56,181 nt of DNA, taken from Gammaproteobacteria bacterium (GTDB taxonomy: Bacteria; Pseudomonadota; Gammaproteobacteria; Pseudomonadales; Pseudohongiellaceae). Positions 37,951 through 47,321 of this stretch are shown one piece after another. Position 1 is the stretch's first letter, and the number at the start of each line of letters is the position of its first letter. The stretch spans positions 30,505-86,685 of the forward strand of contig PBYU01000034.1 in assembly GCA_002730035.1 (NCBI GenBank). The letters are read 5' to 3'. Position numbers and translations under genes: made by a program. Under the pieces are notes generated by a model. That model was not told where the DNA came from, did no database searches, and saw nothing but the letters and a program-made list of their open reading frames with translations.

Positions 37951-38805
37951 ATGCCTGATTCTATTGCCGTAATCATTCCCATTTACAATCGCTGTCATAC
38001 GCTTGGCAGGGCATTGCAATCGGTCTACGGACAAACCCTGCCACCAGATGAAGTTTGTGTTGTTGACGATGGTTCCGATGATGGCAGCAGAGACTTTGTC
38101 CGGCAGAATTTCCCTCAAGCTCGCTATATTTACCAACCCAACGCCGGAGTGAGTGCAGCGCGCAACTCGGGAGTACAGGCAACTCAAAGCCACTGGTTAG
38201 CCTTTCTGGATTCCGATGACGAGTGGCTGCCCAATAAACTTGAGCGTCAGCAAGAAGAGGCAGCACTCAACCCGGACTGCCCATTGGTGCACTGTGATGA
38301 AATCTGGATTCGTAATGGTCGGCGGGTGAATCCAATGAAGAAGCACAAGAAGAGTGGCGGTGAAATATTTGAGCAGTGCTTAGAACTGTGTGTGATCTCA
38401 CCCTCGGCCGCTGTAATTACGCGCGCCCTGCTTGAGGAAATGGGCGGCTTCGACGAAAGTTTTCCAGCCTGTGAAGACTATGACCTCTGGTTGAAGGTCT
38501 GCAGCCGTTATCCCGTGCTCTACCTCGACCAGGCGCTGCTCAATAAATACGGCGGGCATGAGGATCAATTGTCACGGCTGCACTGGGGAATGGACCGGTT
38601 TCGGGTCAAGGCGCTGGATAACTTGCTAGGCTCAGCTAAGCTTTCTCCCGGGCAATACCAGGCGACGCGCAGAATATTGATCAGCAAGAGTGAAATCCTG
38701 GTGCAAGGAGCGCTTAAACGTAACAATACAGAAGCGGCTAAGCTCTACCAGGCGTTGATTAACAAACACACCGACATCGAATCCGTAGAACAGCGAAATG
38801 AATGA
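37951..38805 (+). CDS. GT2-family glycosyltransferase
   Basis: A 284-residue GT-A-fold transferase. N-terminal VIIPIYNRCHTLGRALQS, the nucleotide-binding VVDDGSDDGS and the metal-binding LDSDDEW are typical of GT2. There is no membrane helix, so it works in the cytoplasm or at the membrane face. Its end overlaps the nucleosidase-like gene by 8 bases, and the SPL-like and SDR genes follow closely, so four genes seem to be one operon. The sugar and acceptor are unknown. A GT2 beside a radical SAM photolyase-like enzyme is unexpected. Confidence 0.88.
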   Translation: MPDSIAVIIPIYNRCHTLGRALQSVYGQTLPPDEVCVVDDGSDDGSRDFVRQNFPQARYIYQPNAGVSAARNSGVQATQSHWLAFLDSDDEWLPNKLERQQEEAALNPDCPLVHCDEIWIRNGRRVNPMKKHKKSGGEIFEQCLELCVISPSAAVITRALLEEMGGFDESFPACEDYDLWLKVCSRYPVLYLDQALLNKYGGHEDQLSRLHWGMDRFRVKALDNLLGSAKLSPGQYQATRRILISKSEILVQGALKRNNTEAAKLYQALINKHTDIESVEQRNE

Positions 38806-39634
38806 ATTATCGGGCCGGGTAAATATCGTAGTCGCTCATCGGCTGGAAGCACAGCCACTGATCGACTTCTTCGAGTTAACGCCAGACGACAGCCCGGCTT
38901 CGTTAACTATTTACAAAAATGACACTGGAATTAATCTGATCATGTGCGGCATAGGGATGCAGGCTGCCTCACTGGCAACCGCCGACCTTGGCGAGTATCA
39001 GTCCAGGACTACCGAATCGGTGGCAGCCTGGCTGAATTTTGGAATAGCCGGGCACAAGACTGCAGCTATTGGCAGCGGCCTGGTCGCCAACAGGATCACC
39101 GATCAACGATCGGGTAAAACTGTATATCCATCGATGCTGCTTGGTACTCGAGCCAGTTCCCCCGTGCTTACTGTAGAAGAGCCCGAAGTAAACTATGCCA
39201 AAGACCTTGCCTACGAAATGGAAGCCTATGGCTTCTGGTCGGCCGCCTCTATGATTGCAGGTCTCGACCTGATCCAGGTTTATAAGTTGATATCGGACAA
39301 TCCCACTAATCCTGCTCATGAAATAGATCTTGCTGCTATTTCTGAGCTCGTTTCCAAGCATATGGGTCAGGTGTCGCAGTTTATCGCAGAGCTGCAGGCA
39401 TTGTCCGCCGAGTATAACGGTGCTCACCAGCTACCTTCTGAATACGCGCTCTTAAGCGACAGGTTCAGGCTGAGTGTGACGCAACATCTGCAGCTGAAGA
39501 GGCTCTGTCAGCGGTTTCGTGCCCTGGATATGGAAAACCTGCTAGTGGAATTTGCCAACTCCATGCCATCCTCTGGCAGGCATCTTCTGGATGCCATGGA
39601 GTCTCGTCTTGAAACACAGCTGCAGAACAAGTAG
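38798..39634 (+). CDS. Nucleoside phosphorylase/nucleosidase-like protein
   Basis: A 278-residue PNP/UDP-phosphorylase-fold protein. Supporting marks are an N-terminal strand IVVAHRLEAQPLIDFF, LIMCGIGMQAA, LNFGIAGHKT and the purine-site-like YEMEAYGFWSAASM. Classical family members cleave the glycosidic bond of nucleosides such as methylthioadenosine, S-adenosylhomocysteine or futalosine. The C-terminal ~80 residues are helical and not family-like. Overlap with the GT2 gene (8 bases) and 14 bases to the SPL-like gene imply one transcript. Since radical SAM enzymes release 5'-deoxyadenosine, a by-product-removal role is conceivable, but this is inference. Confidence 0.72.
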   Translation: MNELSGRVNIVVAHRLEAQPLIDFFELTPDDSPASLTIYKNDTGINLIMCGIGMQAASLATADLGEYQSRTTESVAAWLNFGIAGHKTAAIGSGLVANRITDQRSGKTVYPSMLLGTRASSPVLTVEEPEVNYAKDLAYEMEAYGFWSAASMIAGLDLIQVYKLISDNPTNPAHEIDLAAISELVSKHMGQVSQFIAELQALSAEYNGAHQLPSEYALLSDRFRLSVTQHLQLKRLCQRFRALDMENLLVEFANSMPSSGRHLLDAMESRLETQLQNK

Positions 39635-39648
39635 GGGGGAGTGATTCG

Positions 39649-40635
39649 GTGTTCTCAGCCATTTATAGTGAAGAAGAGGTAAGCGACTACCCCCTGGTTA
39701 AGCAGATTCTTGAGCGATTTCCGGAGATTCCCCATGTCTGTTGTGAACGTTATGGTGAGATTTTCAATCGCAATTCGCAAGATTTTAGACTGCAGAAGCG
39801 GGCACCTGCCCTGATTCTGGCAAAGAAGTACGGCAAGCTGGTACTGCCCTCACCGGAAGGCTATGGGTTCAAGGGTGGTAAAACCTTCTACTTTTCTCAC
39901 ATGCTCAATTGTGTTTATGACTGTCGATATTGTTTCCTGCAGGGCATGTATCGTTCGGCAAACTGCGTATTATTTGTAAACTATGAAGATTTCGAAGCGG
40001 CTCTTCGGGAGACTATGCAGAGCTGTTCAGGGCCGTCTACTTACTACAGCGGCTATGACTGTGACAGCCTGGCACTGGAACCGGTTAGCGACTTTTGCAA
40101 ATTCTTCCTGCCCACGTTTGCCGAAAATCCTCAGGCGATTCTGGAATTTCGCACCAAGAGCACTCAAATTCGTGGTCTGCTGGAGTCTCCGCCGCTTGCA
40201 AACTGTGTTATCGCCATGAGCTTTACTCCCCATGAGGCTTATCACCAATGGGAACACAAGGTGCCGGCGATCAGCAAAAGAATAGAGGCGCTGCAGAAGT
40301 TGCAGAAAGCCGGCTGGCCGGTTGCACTTCGATTCGAACCGCTGATTGCGGGCCCGGCGATGGGTGATCACTACCAGCGCCTGTTTGAGGAGGTATTCGC
40401 AGGGCTGAACATTGCTGCCATTCACTCGGTCAGTCTAGGAGAGTTTCGGATGCCGCTGGATTTCATGAAGAACATTGTAAAACTGTATCCGGATGAAGCG
40501 CTATTCGCTCGACCCATGCAAACCAGGGAAGGATTAGTGTCGCTCAAGCAGAGTGAATCCGAATCCATGACGCAGATTGAGGATTTACTATTTGGATTCA
40601 TTTCGCCAGAACAGTACTATCGCTGTGAAATGTGA
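39649..40635 (+). CDS. Spore-photoproduct-lyase-like radical SAM protein
   Basis: A 328-residue protein starting at GTG 39649 with GGGGGGAG upstream. The radical SAM cluster CVYDCRYCFLQ (CxxxCxxC) at ~92-102 is intact, and the surrounding pattern (FSHMLNCVYDCRYCFLQGMY, then YYSGYDCDSLALEP) matches the SplB group COG1533. SplB repairs the spore photoproduct in Bacillus, but this organism does not look like a spore former, so the substrate is open: another thymine lesion or a different molecule. It is followed by an SDR gene after 24 bases. Confidence 0.88.
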   Translation: MFSAIYSEEEVSDYPLVKQILERFPEIPHVCCERYGEIFNRNSQDFRLQKRAPALILAKKYGKLVLPSPEGYGFKGGKTFYFSHMLNCVYDCRYCFLQGMYRSANCVLFVNYEDFEAALRETMQSCSGPSTYYSGYDCDSLALEPVSDFCKFFLPTFAENPQAILEFRTKSTQIRGLLESPPLANCVIAMSFTPHEAYHQWEHKVPAISKRIEALQKLQKAGWPVALRFEPLIAGPAMGDHYQRLFEEVFAGLNIAAIHSVSLGEFRMPLDFMKNIVKLYPDEALFARPMQTREGLVSLKQSESESMTQIEDLLFGFISPEQYYRCEM

Positions 40636-40659
40636 GACAAGAGACGGGATGTAAGAATT

Positions 40660-41382
40660 ATGGTCGATCTCAACCATCAATTGGTTGTTGTTACCGGTGC
40701 TTCTTCAGGCATTGGTCTGGCGATGACAGAGCACTTGCTAAAGGCGGGTTATCGGGTGCTTGGTATTGCCAAAGATTTTTCGGATTCGCCCATAAAAAAT
40801 GAAAGCTTCGACTCTATCGAGTTAGATCTGGCTGACCTCGATGGATTGCCGGCCGCATTGAAGAAAATAATTAGCAATATCGACCAGCCTGTGCGAGCGC
40901 TGGTTAACAATGCCGGGCTCGGTAAAATGGGACATCTGGAACAGTTGTCGGTCGATGATATCAGGCTGGTAATGGATACCAATTTCCTGAGTCATGCCAT
41001 CGTCACCAAATGCTTTCTACCGTTGTTAAAACAGCAGGGAGAGCTGGTGGATATCATTTTTACCGGCTCCGAAGCTGCACTGAAGGGCTCGCGTCAGGGT
41101 TCGGTCTACTGCGCCAGTAAATTTGCCATTCGTGGATTTGCACAGGCGTTGCGGGAAGAATGTGCAAAATCTTCTGTCAGGATTACCCTGATCAATCCTG
41201 GTGCGGTGCGCACGCCATTCTTCGATGATCTGCATTTCGAACCCGGTGCAGCCAAAGAAAACGCCATTCAAGCCAGCGATGTCGGCCAGCTGCTAATAAC
41301 CGTGTTAAATGTCCGTCCCGGAACTGTAATTGATGAGATTAACCTGTCACCGCAAACCCAGGTATGGCAGCGTAAGCCTTGA
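40660..41382 (+). CDS. Short-chain dehydrogenase/reductase
   Basis: A 240-residue SDR with the cofactor motif VTGASSGIGLAM, NNAG, the catalytic Ser in IIFTGSEAALKG and YCASKFAIRGFA as the YxxxK motif. It terminates the GT2-nucleosidase-SPL cluster. It differs from the two SDRs at 34.7-36.3 kb in sequence and length. A 7-bp stem with 3-base loop (41415-41431) follows its stop, but without a T-tract. Confidence 0.88.
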   Translation: MVDLNHQLVVVTGASSGIGLAMTEHLLKAGYRVLGIAKDFSDSPIKNESFDSIELDLADLDGLPAALKKIISNIDQPVRALVNNAGLGKMGHLEQLSVDDIRLVMDTNFLSHAIVTKCFLPLLKQQGELVDIIFTGSEAALKGSRQGSVYCASKFAIRGFAQALREECAKSSVRITLINPGAVRTPFFDDLHFEPGAAKENAIQASDVGQLLITVLNVRPGTVIDEINLSPQTQVWQRKP

Positions 41383-41414
41383 ATCTACGGGGCTTCGGCT
41401 TTACTCAACCGGTA

Positions 41415-41431
41415 TGCGACAAAATGTCGCA
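41415..41431. other. Short perfect hairpin between the SDR and copC
   Basis: TGCGACA, three A, then TGTCGCA: a 7-bp perfect stem with a 3-base loop. It has no T-run, so it could be a weak terminator or a dyad operator before copC. Its closeness to copC allows either; nothing discriminates. Confidence 0.4.
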
Positions 41432-41540
41432 ATTCAATTGTAGGTGACTGGTAGCCAGCGGTGAGCCAAAACTGAGATAATCGGCCCTTGCGACAGCTGC
41501 TCCCTTAAATTCACGCCTGTCAGGTATTCGAGGTCAACAC

Positions 41541-41999
41541 ATGAAATCTGCAAAGACTCTCCCCCGTATCTTAGCTTCAGCGCTCTGTGCCGGTCTGCTG
41601 ATGCTGCTCCCATTCGCTGCACAGGCCCACACCGAACTGCAGGAATCTACTCCTGGAGACGGCGCCATTATCAAGGCTGCACCTGGGTATTTGGACCTGG
41701 TGTTCAATGGGCCGGTGAAACTGATCAAGTTTGAAGTAATGGGTGTTGGACATGAAATGCCCACTAAATTCGAGCCACAGGCCGATGCCATGGCCAACTA
41801 CCGCATCGAAACACCGGGCATGCATCCCGGGCAGTTCACCGTAAACTGGGCCGTCATCGGTGCCGATGGTCATACGGTTACTAATACTTTCAGCTTCAAT
41901 GTAGATCCGAATGCAGAGGAGAATGCCGGTCACCATGGCGATGCAGATCATGGCCACGATGATCACGCAGAACATGGCGACGCCGGACACCAACACTAG
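41541..41999 (+). CDS. copC: Copper-resistance protein CopC
   Basis: A 152-residue periplasmic copper-binding protein. The signal peptide ends at AQA, leaving His as residue 1 of the mature chain (HTELQESTPGDGA), the amino-terminal Cu2+ ligand of CopC. The Asp/His second site is represented by GADGHTVTNTFSF. A His/Asp/Ala-rich tail (HHGDADHGHDDHAEHGD...) is an added metal-binding region. It lies 17 bases before copD. Expected to bind Cu for import or detoxification together with CopD. Confidence 0.93.
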   Translation: MKSAKTLPRILASALCAGLLMLLPFAAQAHTELQESTPGDGAIIKAAPGYLDLVFNGPVKLIKFEVMGVGHEMPTKFEPQADAMANYRIETPGMHPGQFTVNWAVIGADGHTVTNTFSFNVDPNAEENAGHHGDADHGHDDHAEHGDAGHQH

Positions 42000-42016
42000 C
42001 CTTTCCTGATCAGATC

Positions 42017-42934
42017 ATGTTTGTCATCCCAGGCAGTTGGGAGCTGGCCAGCATGGTCTGCAAATTACTTCTCTATTTCGGTGCCGCCAGCATTGCCGGC
42101 GGCAGCCTCTGTCTGGGGCTATACAGCGATGGCCACCGGCAGACTGTTCACACTCTGCTCGTGTATATCAACCTCGGAGCAATACTGGGTTTCCAGGCAG
42201 TGCTCGCCAATTTCTTTATCCAGGTAGGCCTGGTGAACGACGACGGCCTGACTGCCATGTTCGATTGGAGTATGGCATCGTTATTACTGGACACCCAGCT
42301 GGGTGATGTGACGTTTTTCCGGCTGGCAGGCTTCCTAGCAGTTATCTTGTCCAGCTTGTTTTTGCTGCGCAAAGCCCGGCAGTCGATCCAACCACCAGGC
42401 CAGACATTCTATCGATCCTTGCTAATTCTGCACGGTGTGGCATTGCTTGCCGTCGCCTTCAGCTTCACTCTGGCGGGCCATGTGTCGGTGTTGAGCATCA
42501 CGGCTCGAGTGGCCATCATATTGCATTTCTTCGCTTTCGCTTGCTGGATAGGCTCGCTGTTTCCCCTACTGCTGCTCACTCGGTCTGTCGACCTGGAGTT
42601 CATGCAAAGCACAATGCGGCGCTTCGGCAACCATGCAATGGCGATTGTGCTGATACTGGCTGTTGCCGGCGTGCTCATGCTGATCGAGGTGATTGCCTCG
42701 CCCAGTGAATTGGTGACTACGGCCTATGGGTTGTCACTGTTGTTGAAGCTGGTGTTGGTACTGATGTTTGTGGGGATAGCAGGGCTAAACAAGCTGCTAC
42801 TGGTAGGGGCGATTATTAGTGAAAGCAGCGGGGCGAAATTGGGAAAATCGATTCGCGTGGAGAGTGTTGTGGCAACATTGATTCTACTACTCACTGTCTA
42901 TTTTTCGACCATCATCGGGCCAGCCGATCATTGA
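42017..42934 (+). CDS. copD: Copper-resistance protein CopD
   Basis: A 305-residue inner-membrane protein with about eight hydrophobic helices, the expected partner of CopC. It starts 17 bases after copC stops and shows the family's FYRSLLILHGVALLA and HFFAFACWIGSLFPLLLL stretches, with His in the CWIG helix region as in the CopD domain. CopD imports copper into the cytoplasm for incorporation or sensing. No cytosolic copper-binding domain is present. Confidence 0.88.
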   Translation: MFVIPGSWELASMVCKLLLYFGAASIAGGSLCLGLYSDGHRQTVHTLLVYINLGAILGFQAVLANFFIQVGLVNDDGLTAMFDWSMASLLLDTQLGDVTFFRLAGFLAVILSSLFLLRKARQSIQPPGQTFYRSLLILHGVALLAVAFSFTLAGHVSVLSITARVAIILHFFAFACWIGSLFPLLLLTRSVDLEFMQSTMRRFGNHAMAIVLILAVAGVLMLIEVIASPSELVTTAYGLSLLLKLVLVLMFVGIAGLNKLLLVGAIISESSGAKLGKSIRVESVVATLILLLTVYFSTIIGPADH

Positions 42935-42985
42935 TCAGAGCTTCCCTGGGGAGAATTGGCCAGGCAAGCCAGCGAGTGAATAGGT

Positions 42986-43969
42986 TCAGATCAGGCTGAG
43001 TCGGGTCGGAATATCCGGCTTGGATGGCACGATTTCTTCGATCAGCTGCCGCGTCTCTAGAGTATCCAGATTCAGGCTGAACAGCTCTATGAGCTGTTGA
43101 GTTTCCGTGAACAAGGCTGTCGAGGTAATGGCAGCTTGTTTTGCGAACAGAATCGCATTACCCAATGGAGACCATGCCAGGTTGAAGAGTTTTTCAGGGC
43201 TATTGAAAATGGCTGATGGTTCGTCCATCTCATTCAGGCTACCAAGAAAAATCGTCGAACCGGTATGGTCGTACTGAATGTAGGCATACTGGCTATCATC
43301 ATTTGAAACAACCGGGGTGGCGATTGATTCGGAACCATAGCTCTTGTCTTCCATGTTACTGAGCGTGAGCTCACCCCCGATAATACCCAGTTCTGGTTCC
43401 ATCACTTCGTCACTCAGCATAACCGGCTCGAAAGTGGCAGGAGACTCATTACTGGAATCGAGGTTAAACAGGAATCCAGCGATCAGACTGAGGCACAACG
43501 CGGCCAGGCCTGCCTGATAAGCCAGGCGAAATTCTTGCGGCCGGTCAGTCCAGGCCGATGTTGCAGCTGGTAACACTGCCTGGGTTTGATCAACCGCTGC
43601 AAGCAAGCGATAGCCTTTCTTAGGAATTGTTTCGATGTAGCTAATACGTTGGGCCTGACAGACGGCAAGTTGCTTACGTAATTCAGAGACTGCCCGGGTT
43701 AATGAATTTTCGTTGACGATGACGTTGGGCCAAAGTTCCTGAATCAAATCATCCCGGCTCAATACGCGATTTTCATTGGCTGCCAGATAGCTAAGCAGGA
43801 GAATTAATCTCGGTTCGAGATGGCGACACTCATCGCCCTGGATAAGCTGCAGGCGATTCAGTTCTGGCTGTACCCTCCAGGCACCCACGCGAAATGCCTG
43901 CCGAAGTGCAGGCTGCGCCGTGAAATCCTGATTTTCTTCGTTGATAAACTGGGCTGATGCTGTCGTCAT
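42986..43969 (-). CDS. Winged-helix membrane regulator (CadC/ToxR-like)
   Basis: A 327-residue protein. Residues ~25-125 are an OmpR-type winged helix in the CadC/ToxR form (WRVQPELNRLQLI, LEPRLILLLSYLAANENRVLSRDDLIQELWP, VSELRKQL, IETIPKKGYRL). Residues ~150-170 are a single transmembrane helix (ALCLSLIAGFLF), followed by a ~155-residue periplasmic part that resembles WD40/beta-propeller-like repeats (YAYIQYDHTGSTIFLGSL). The C-terminal sensor is shorter than in full CadC-propeller proteins. It is divergent from degQ and convergent with copD, so it may regulate degQ or envelope stress. Confidence 0.83.
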   Translation of the reverse strand: MTTASAQFINEENQDFTAQPALRQAFRVGAWRVQPELNRLQLIQGDECRHLEPRLILLLSYLAANENRVLSRDDLIQELWPNVIVNENSLTRAVSELRKQLAVCQAQRISYIETIPKKGYRLLAAVDQTQAVLPAATSAWTDRPQEFRLAYQAGLAALCLSLIAGFLFNLDSSNESPATFEPVMLSDEVMEPELGIIGGELTLSNMEDKSYGSESIATPVVSNDDSQYAYIQYDHTGSTIFLGSLNEMDEPSAIFNSPEKLFNLAWSPLGNAILFAKQAAITSTALFTETQQLIELFSLNLDTLETRQLIEEIVPSKPDIPTRLSLI

Positions 43970-44391
43970 TGTTAACCCCGGTATCGAGAGGCTGCGGCTA
44001 TTCGCCCGGCCTTTCGATTACTCTCCCTTACTCAATGCGCCAGTGTCCCTGCGCATTTCTTTTGTGCTCTAACACCCAAGGCTGTTGTTGCCAGAAGTGG
44101 TATGTCTAATAGGACGTCCGCTAAGGGTGTTTGTTTCAATAAATCTCATCGAATATCCAAATTTTTACCTCTATTTAGCGATATTTTCTTATATCTGCCT
44201 ATTTTAGAGGAATCTGACCGCCTGCAGAACAATTTTCACCATCCGCAGGTTTTCTGGATAGTTTATTCACCGCAAATTCAGGTTATTTGGCTCATCGGCG
44301 CCTAAATTCGATCTCAATGTAATCCCCACCAAGCAGTGCCCGCTTGTAGCTGGTGTTGCGGCAGGGATTCGAACAGATTGAGGAGATTGAA
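43970..44391. other. Divergent intergenic region, CadC-like gene / degQ
   Basis: Promoter-bearing gap between the regulator and degQ. It is AT-rich at 44140-44220. An imperfect dyad with outer arms CCTCTA and TAGAGG (44166-44214 region) and inner GATAT/ATATC could be a regulator site, but it is not strong. A 67-codon frame at 44102-44305 is not supported by composition or ribosome site and is not called. Confidence 0.45.
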
Positions 44392-45807
44392 ATGATTGAA
44401 AAGAGAAGCGCACGAATTACCGCTGCATTCCGCGGCACTCTCATACTGATGGCCTGGGTGTCCCAGGTACATGCCATTAGCACTGAGGCGCTACAACAGG
44501 GGATTCCGACCCTGGCCCCCATGTTGGAGAGCGTCACACCGGCAGTGGTGAGCATACGCGTGACGAAAACCATGCCCACGTCCTCCCGCTATTTCTTTAA
44601 CGGCGATCAGCTGCCGGATGAAGTACGCCGTTATTTCCAGGATATTCCCAATTTTAACCGGGAGGGGGCACAACGACCTTATGCCACCGGTGCGGGTTCG
44701 GGGGTGATCGTGGATGCCGGGCGGGGCTACGTCATCACCAACCATCATGTCATCGACGGCGCCGCCGCCAGCATAAATGTGCAGTTGAGTGATGGTCGTA
44801 CCATGCAGGCTGTGCTGCTGGGCAGCGATAAGAACACCGATGTGGCGCTGCTGCAGATCGAAGCTGACGACTTGGTGGATATTGAATTTGCCGATATCGA
44901 CACGGTGCAGGTTGGCGACTACGTAGTCGCTATAGGGAACCCATTTGGTATTGGCCAGACCGTCACTGCTGGGATCGTCAGTGCTCTCGGGCGAACCGGA
45001 TTGAACGATGACAACTACGAGGACTTTATTCAGACCGATGCGGCCATCAATCTTGGCAACTCCGGTGGTGCTCTGGTGGATATGGAGGGCCGCATGATCG
45101 GCATCAACAGCGCGATTATCAGCGGCAACGGGGGGAGCAACGGCATTGGATTTGCCGTGCCTGCCGACATGGTTTCGGCCGTAATGGAGCATCTGGAGCG
45201 CGATGGCGAAGTCCGTCGCGGCTTGCTGGGAGTCACCATTACCGACGTCACGCCGGACGTGCAGGCGGCACTGGCCGTCTCGGTTGAGGCTGGAGCGCTT
45301 GTCACCAGTGTGATGCCAGACAGCGCGGCCGACCAGGCCGGGATCCAGATTTCTGATGTCATTGTGCAAATCAACGGCCGATCAGTCGGCGGCAGCCGCG
45401 AGCTGCGCAACATCGTTGGACTGATGCGTCGCGACCAGCAAGTGGAGCTGGTGCTAACTCGTGAAGGTGAGCGGCTGACGCTCGATGCCACTATCGGGGC
45501 TGCCGATGACAGGCGAGTTGCTGGTGCAGGCAGACCTGCATTGAGTTCTGAATATCGTGGAGCCCAGTTACGCAGTTTGGCTTCGAACGCCAATAACGCA
45601 GCACAGGCGGGCGTCGAAGTGGTATCTGTGCAGGCACAGAGTAGAGCCTGGGCAGCCGGATTGCGCCCAGGTGACGTCATTATCGAAGTAAACCGCCTGC
45701 CCATATCAGATCTGCCAGCATTCAATTCGGCGCTCGAGAATCTTGATCAAATCGCTGCATTAACCGTACTTAGGGAAGATCGACGCATGTTGCTTTTCCT
45801 GTCCTGA
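44392..45807 (+). CDS. degQ: Do/DegQ-family periplasmic serine protease
   Basis: A 471-residue HtrA protease. ATG 44392 follows GAGGAG by 7 bases; an earlier GTG (44353) would add charged residues before the signal sequence. Residues ~1-33 are the signal peptide. The catalytic triad is His in TNHHVIDGA, Asp in KNTDVALLQI and Ser in NLGNSGGALVD. Two PDZ domains follow (LGVTITDVTPD and VEVVSVQAQSRAWAAGLRPGD). Length suits DegQ/DegP without a long linker. It degrades or refolds misfolded periplasmic proteins. It ends before a strong terminator and has its own promoter region. Confidence 0.93.
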   Translation: MIEKRSARITAAFRGTLILMAWVSQVHAISTEALQQGIPTLAPMLESVTPAVVSIRVTKTMPTSSRYFFNGDQLPDEVRRYFQDIPNFNREGAQRPYATGAGSGVIVDAGRGYVITNHHVIDGAAASINVQLSDGRTMQAVLLGSDKNTDVALLQIEADDLVDIEFADIDTVQVGDYVVAIGNPFGIGQTVTAGIVSALGRTGLNDDNYEDFIQTDAAINLGNSGGALVDMEGRMIGINSAIISGNGGSNGIGFAVPADMVSAVMEHLERDGEVRRGLLGVTITDVTPDVQAALAVSVEAGALVTSVMPDSAADQAGIQISDVIVQINGRSVGGSRELRNIVGLMRRDQQVELVLTREGERLTLDATIGAADDRRVAGAGRPALSSEYRGAQLRSLASNANNAAQAGVEVVSVQAQSRAWAAGLRPGDVIIEVNRLPISDLPAFNSALENLDQIAALTVLREDRRMLLFLS

Positions 45808-45870
45808 GCACCGAATAGTCGAAAATCTGTGATTTTCGGCTCCTAGTTGCACTAAGAAGTGCCCCCAATT

Positions 45871-45906
45871 GGCCGACTTAATTAGTATTGAGTCGGCTTT
45901 TTTTTG
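45871..45906 (+). terminator. Intrinsic terminator after degQ
   Basis: GGCCGACTTAAT (45871-45882) can pair with ATTGAGTCGGC (45887-45897) across a short loop, allowing one G-T pair, and is followed by eight or nine T. This is a typical rho-independent terminator about 65 bases past the degQ stop. Confidence 0.88.
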
Positions 45907-45921
45907 ATTTGTAGCAGGAAC

Positions 45922-45950
45922 TTAAGCCCGGCTTGGGTTTCCTATATAAT
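45922..45950 (+). promoter_or_regulatory. Candidate sigma-70 promoter for the serine hydrolase gene
   Basis: TATAAT at 45945-45950 with TTAAGC 17 bases upstream (45922-45927). The -10 is consensus, the -35 weak. It lies after the degQ terminator and 132 bases before the hydrolase start, so the leader would be long. Confidence 0.5.
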
Positions 45951-46082
45951 TCAGGTCCAGCTGTGGGATTGCAGATTAATCTGAGGCCACGATAAGTACC
46001 GGGACCGGTCGAAGGACTGCCAATAATAGCTCGATCAGACACAACCATGGACTGCCTAGCCATTTACAACTAATTCTCCTGA

Positions 46083-47264
46083 GTGACTCTATTGACTGCT
46101 AAAAACTTTACCGTGCTTGCGCGCGGTGTGCTGATAAGTGTGCTGTTCGGTCTGGCCGGTGCAACCAGCGCAGATGACGCAGCAATCCCGGCTGCTTCAA
46201 TTTCCACGATTCCCTATAATTATGACTTCAGTGAATTCCTGGGCTGGCTCGAAGCGGCCTCAGATGAGAAGGCTATACCCGGTGCCGCACTTGCCATCGT
46301 CTCCCGCGAAGGCATCAGCCACTTGCAGACCTGGGGAGTACGAAACGTATCCGAGCAAGCTGCGGTTAACACGGATTCGGTATTTCGCATCGCCTCTATG
46401 TCGAAGACGTTTGCCGGTACCGCCGCAACGCTTCTGGTTAATCAGAATCTACAGAGATGGGATACCCGCATAAGTGACATATTTCCCCAGTTGCGGATAG
46501 GCAAGGGAAGTTCATCACAGTTCATAACCTTGAAGCACGTCGCAAGCCAGTCGACCGGCCTGATGCCCCATTCCTATTCCAATATGCTCGATGACGGCGT
46601 GGCTTACGACAAGATCAAGGAAAAATTCGATCAGATTCCAACCGTGTGCCAACCTGGCGAATGCTATGGTTATCAGAATGTAGTGTTTTCTCTGATCGGC
46701 GATGTCGTCGAACAGAGTACCGGAAATAGCTACGCGGATTATCTCTATGAACAATTGTTCAAGCCCCTGGGGATGGTCACTGCCAGCGTGGGGATGGATC
46801 CGTATCTGAACGATCCGGAAGCTACCGCTCCCCACCGCCTGGTACGTGGCAGCTGGCGAACCACTACCACGAATCCCGCCTATTACTCGGTAGCGCCGGC
46901 ATCGGGTATCAATGCCAGCATCTTCGACATGAGCATGTGGCTACGTGCCAATCTCGGTGCCTTCCCCGAAGTACTGCCAGCGAATTTCCTGTCGCAATTA
47001 CATGAACCGGTTATCTCCACACCCTATGGGAATTACTTCAATAGCTGGTCAGGTCTCGAGAAGGCCTATTATGGGATTGGTTGGCGGGTGTTCGATTACA
47101 AGGGCTTGAGGGCTATTCATCACGGTGGGGGCGTCAGAGGCTATCGGTCGGAAATGGTTTTCGTACCCGAAGCCGATATCGGCATGGTTTTGTTATTCAA
47201 TGCAGAATCCAATCTGGCCAATGAAATCGTGCCGGCATTTCTGGATAACCTAAGGGCCTTCTGA
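46083..47264 (+). CDS. Serine beta-lactamase/penicillin-binding-type hydrolase (class C-like), secreted
   Basis: A 393-residue protein starting at GTG 46083. Residues ~1-30 are a signal peptide ending near TSADD. Motifs of the family: SxxK in RIASMSKTF, YxN in CYGYQNVVFSLIG and the third box HGGG in IHHGGGVRGYRS. This family includes AmpC-like beta-lactamases, esterases and D-aminopeptidases; without the KTG box of AmpC (here HHGGG) I favour an esterase/peptidase-like role over penicillinase. The TATAAT-type promoter at 45.9 kb probably drives it. Confidence 0.85.
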   Translation: MTLLTAKNFTVLARGVLISVLFGLAGATSADDAAIPAASISTIPYNYDFSEFLGWLEAASDEKAIPGAALAIVSREGISHLQTWGVRNVSEQAAVNTDSVFRIASMSKTFAGTAATLLVNQNLQRWDTRISDIFPQLRIGKGSSSQFITLKHVASQSTGLMPHSYSNMLDDGVAYDKIKEKFDQIPTVCQPGECYGYQNVVFSLIGDVVEQSTGNSYADYLYEQLFKPLGMVTASVGMDPYLNDPEATAPHRLVRGSWRTTTTNPAYYSVAPASGINASIFDMSMWLRANLGAFPEVLPANFLSQLHEPVISTPYGNYFNSWSGLEKAYYGIGWRVFDYKGLRAIHHGGGVRGYRSEMVFVPEADIGMVLLFNAESNLANEIVPAFLDNLRAF

Positions 47265-47321
47265 ACCTCCATTGATGCGACCACCCAGAGTCGACCTGGC
47301 TACCCAAAAGGAAAGCAAATT

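Noticed and set aside
44102-44305. 67-codon frame in the regulator/degQ intergenic region
   Set aside because: AT-rich promoter-like sequence with no domain signal and no ribosome site.
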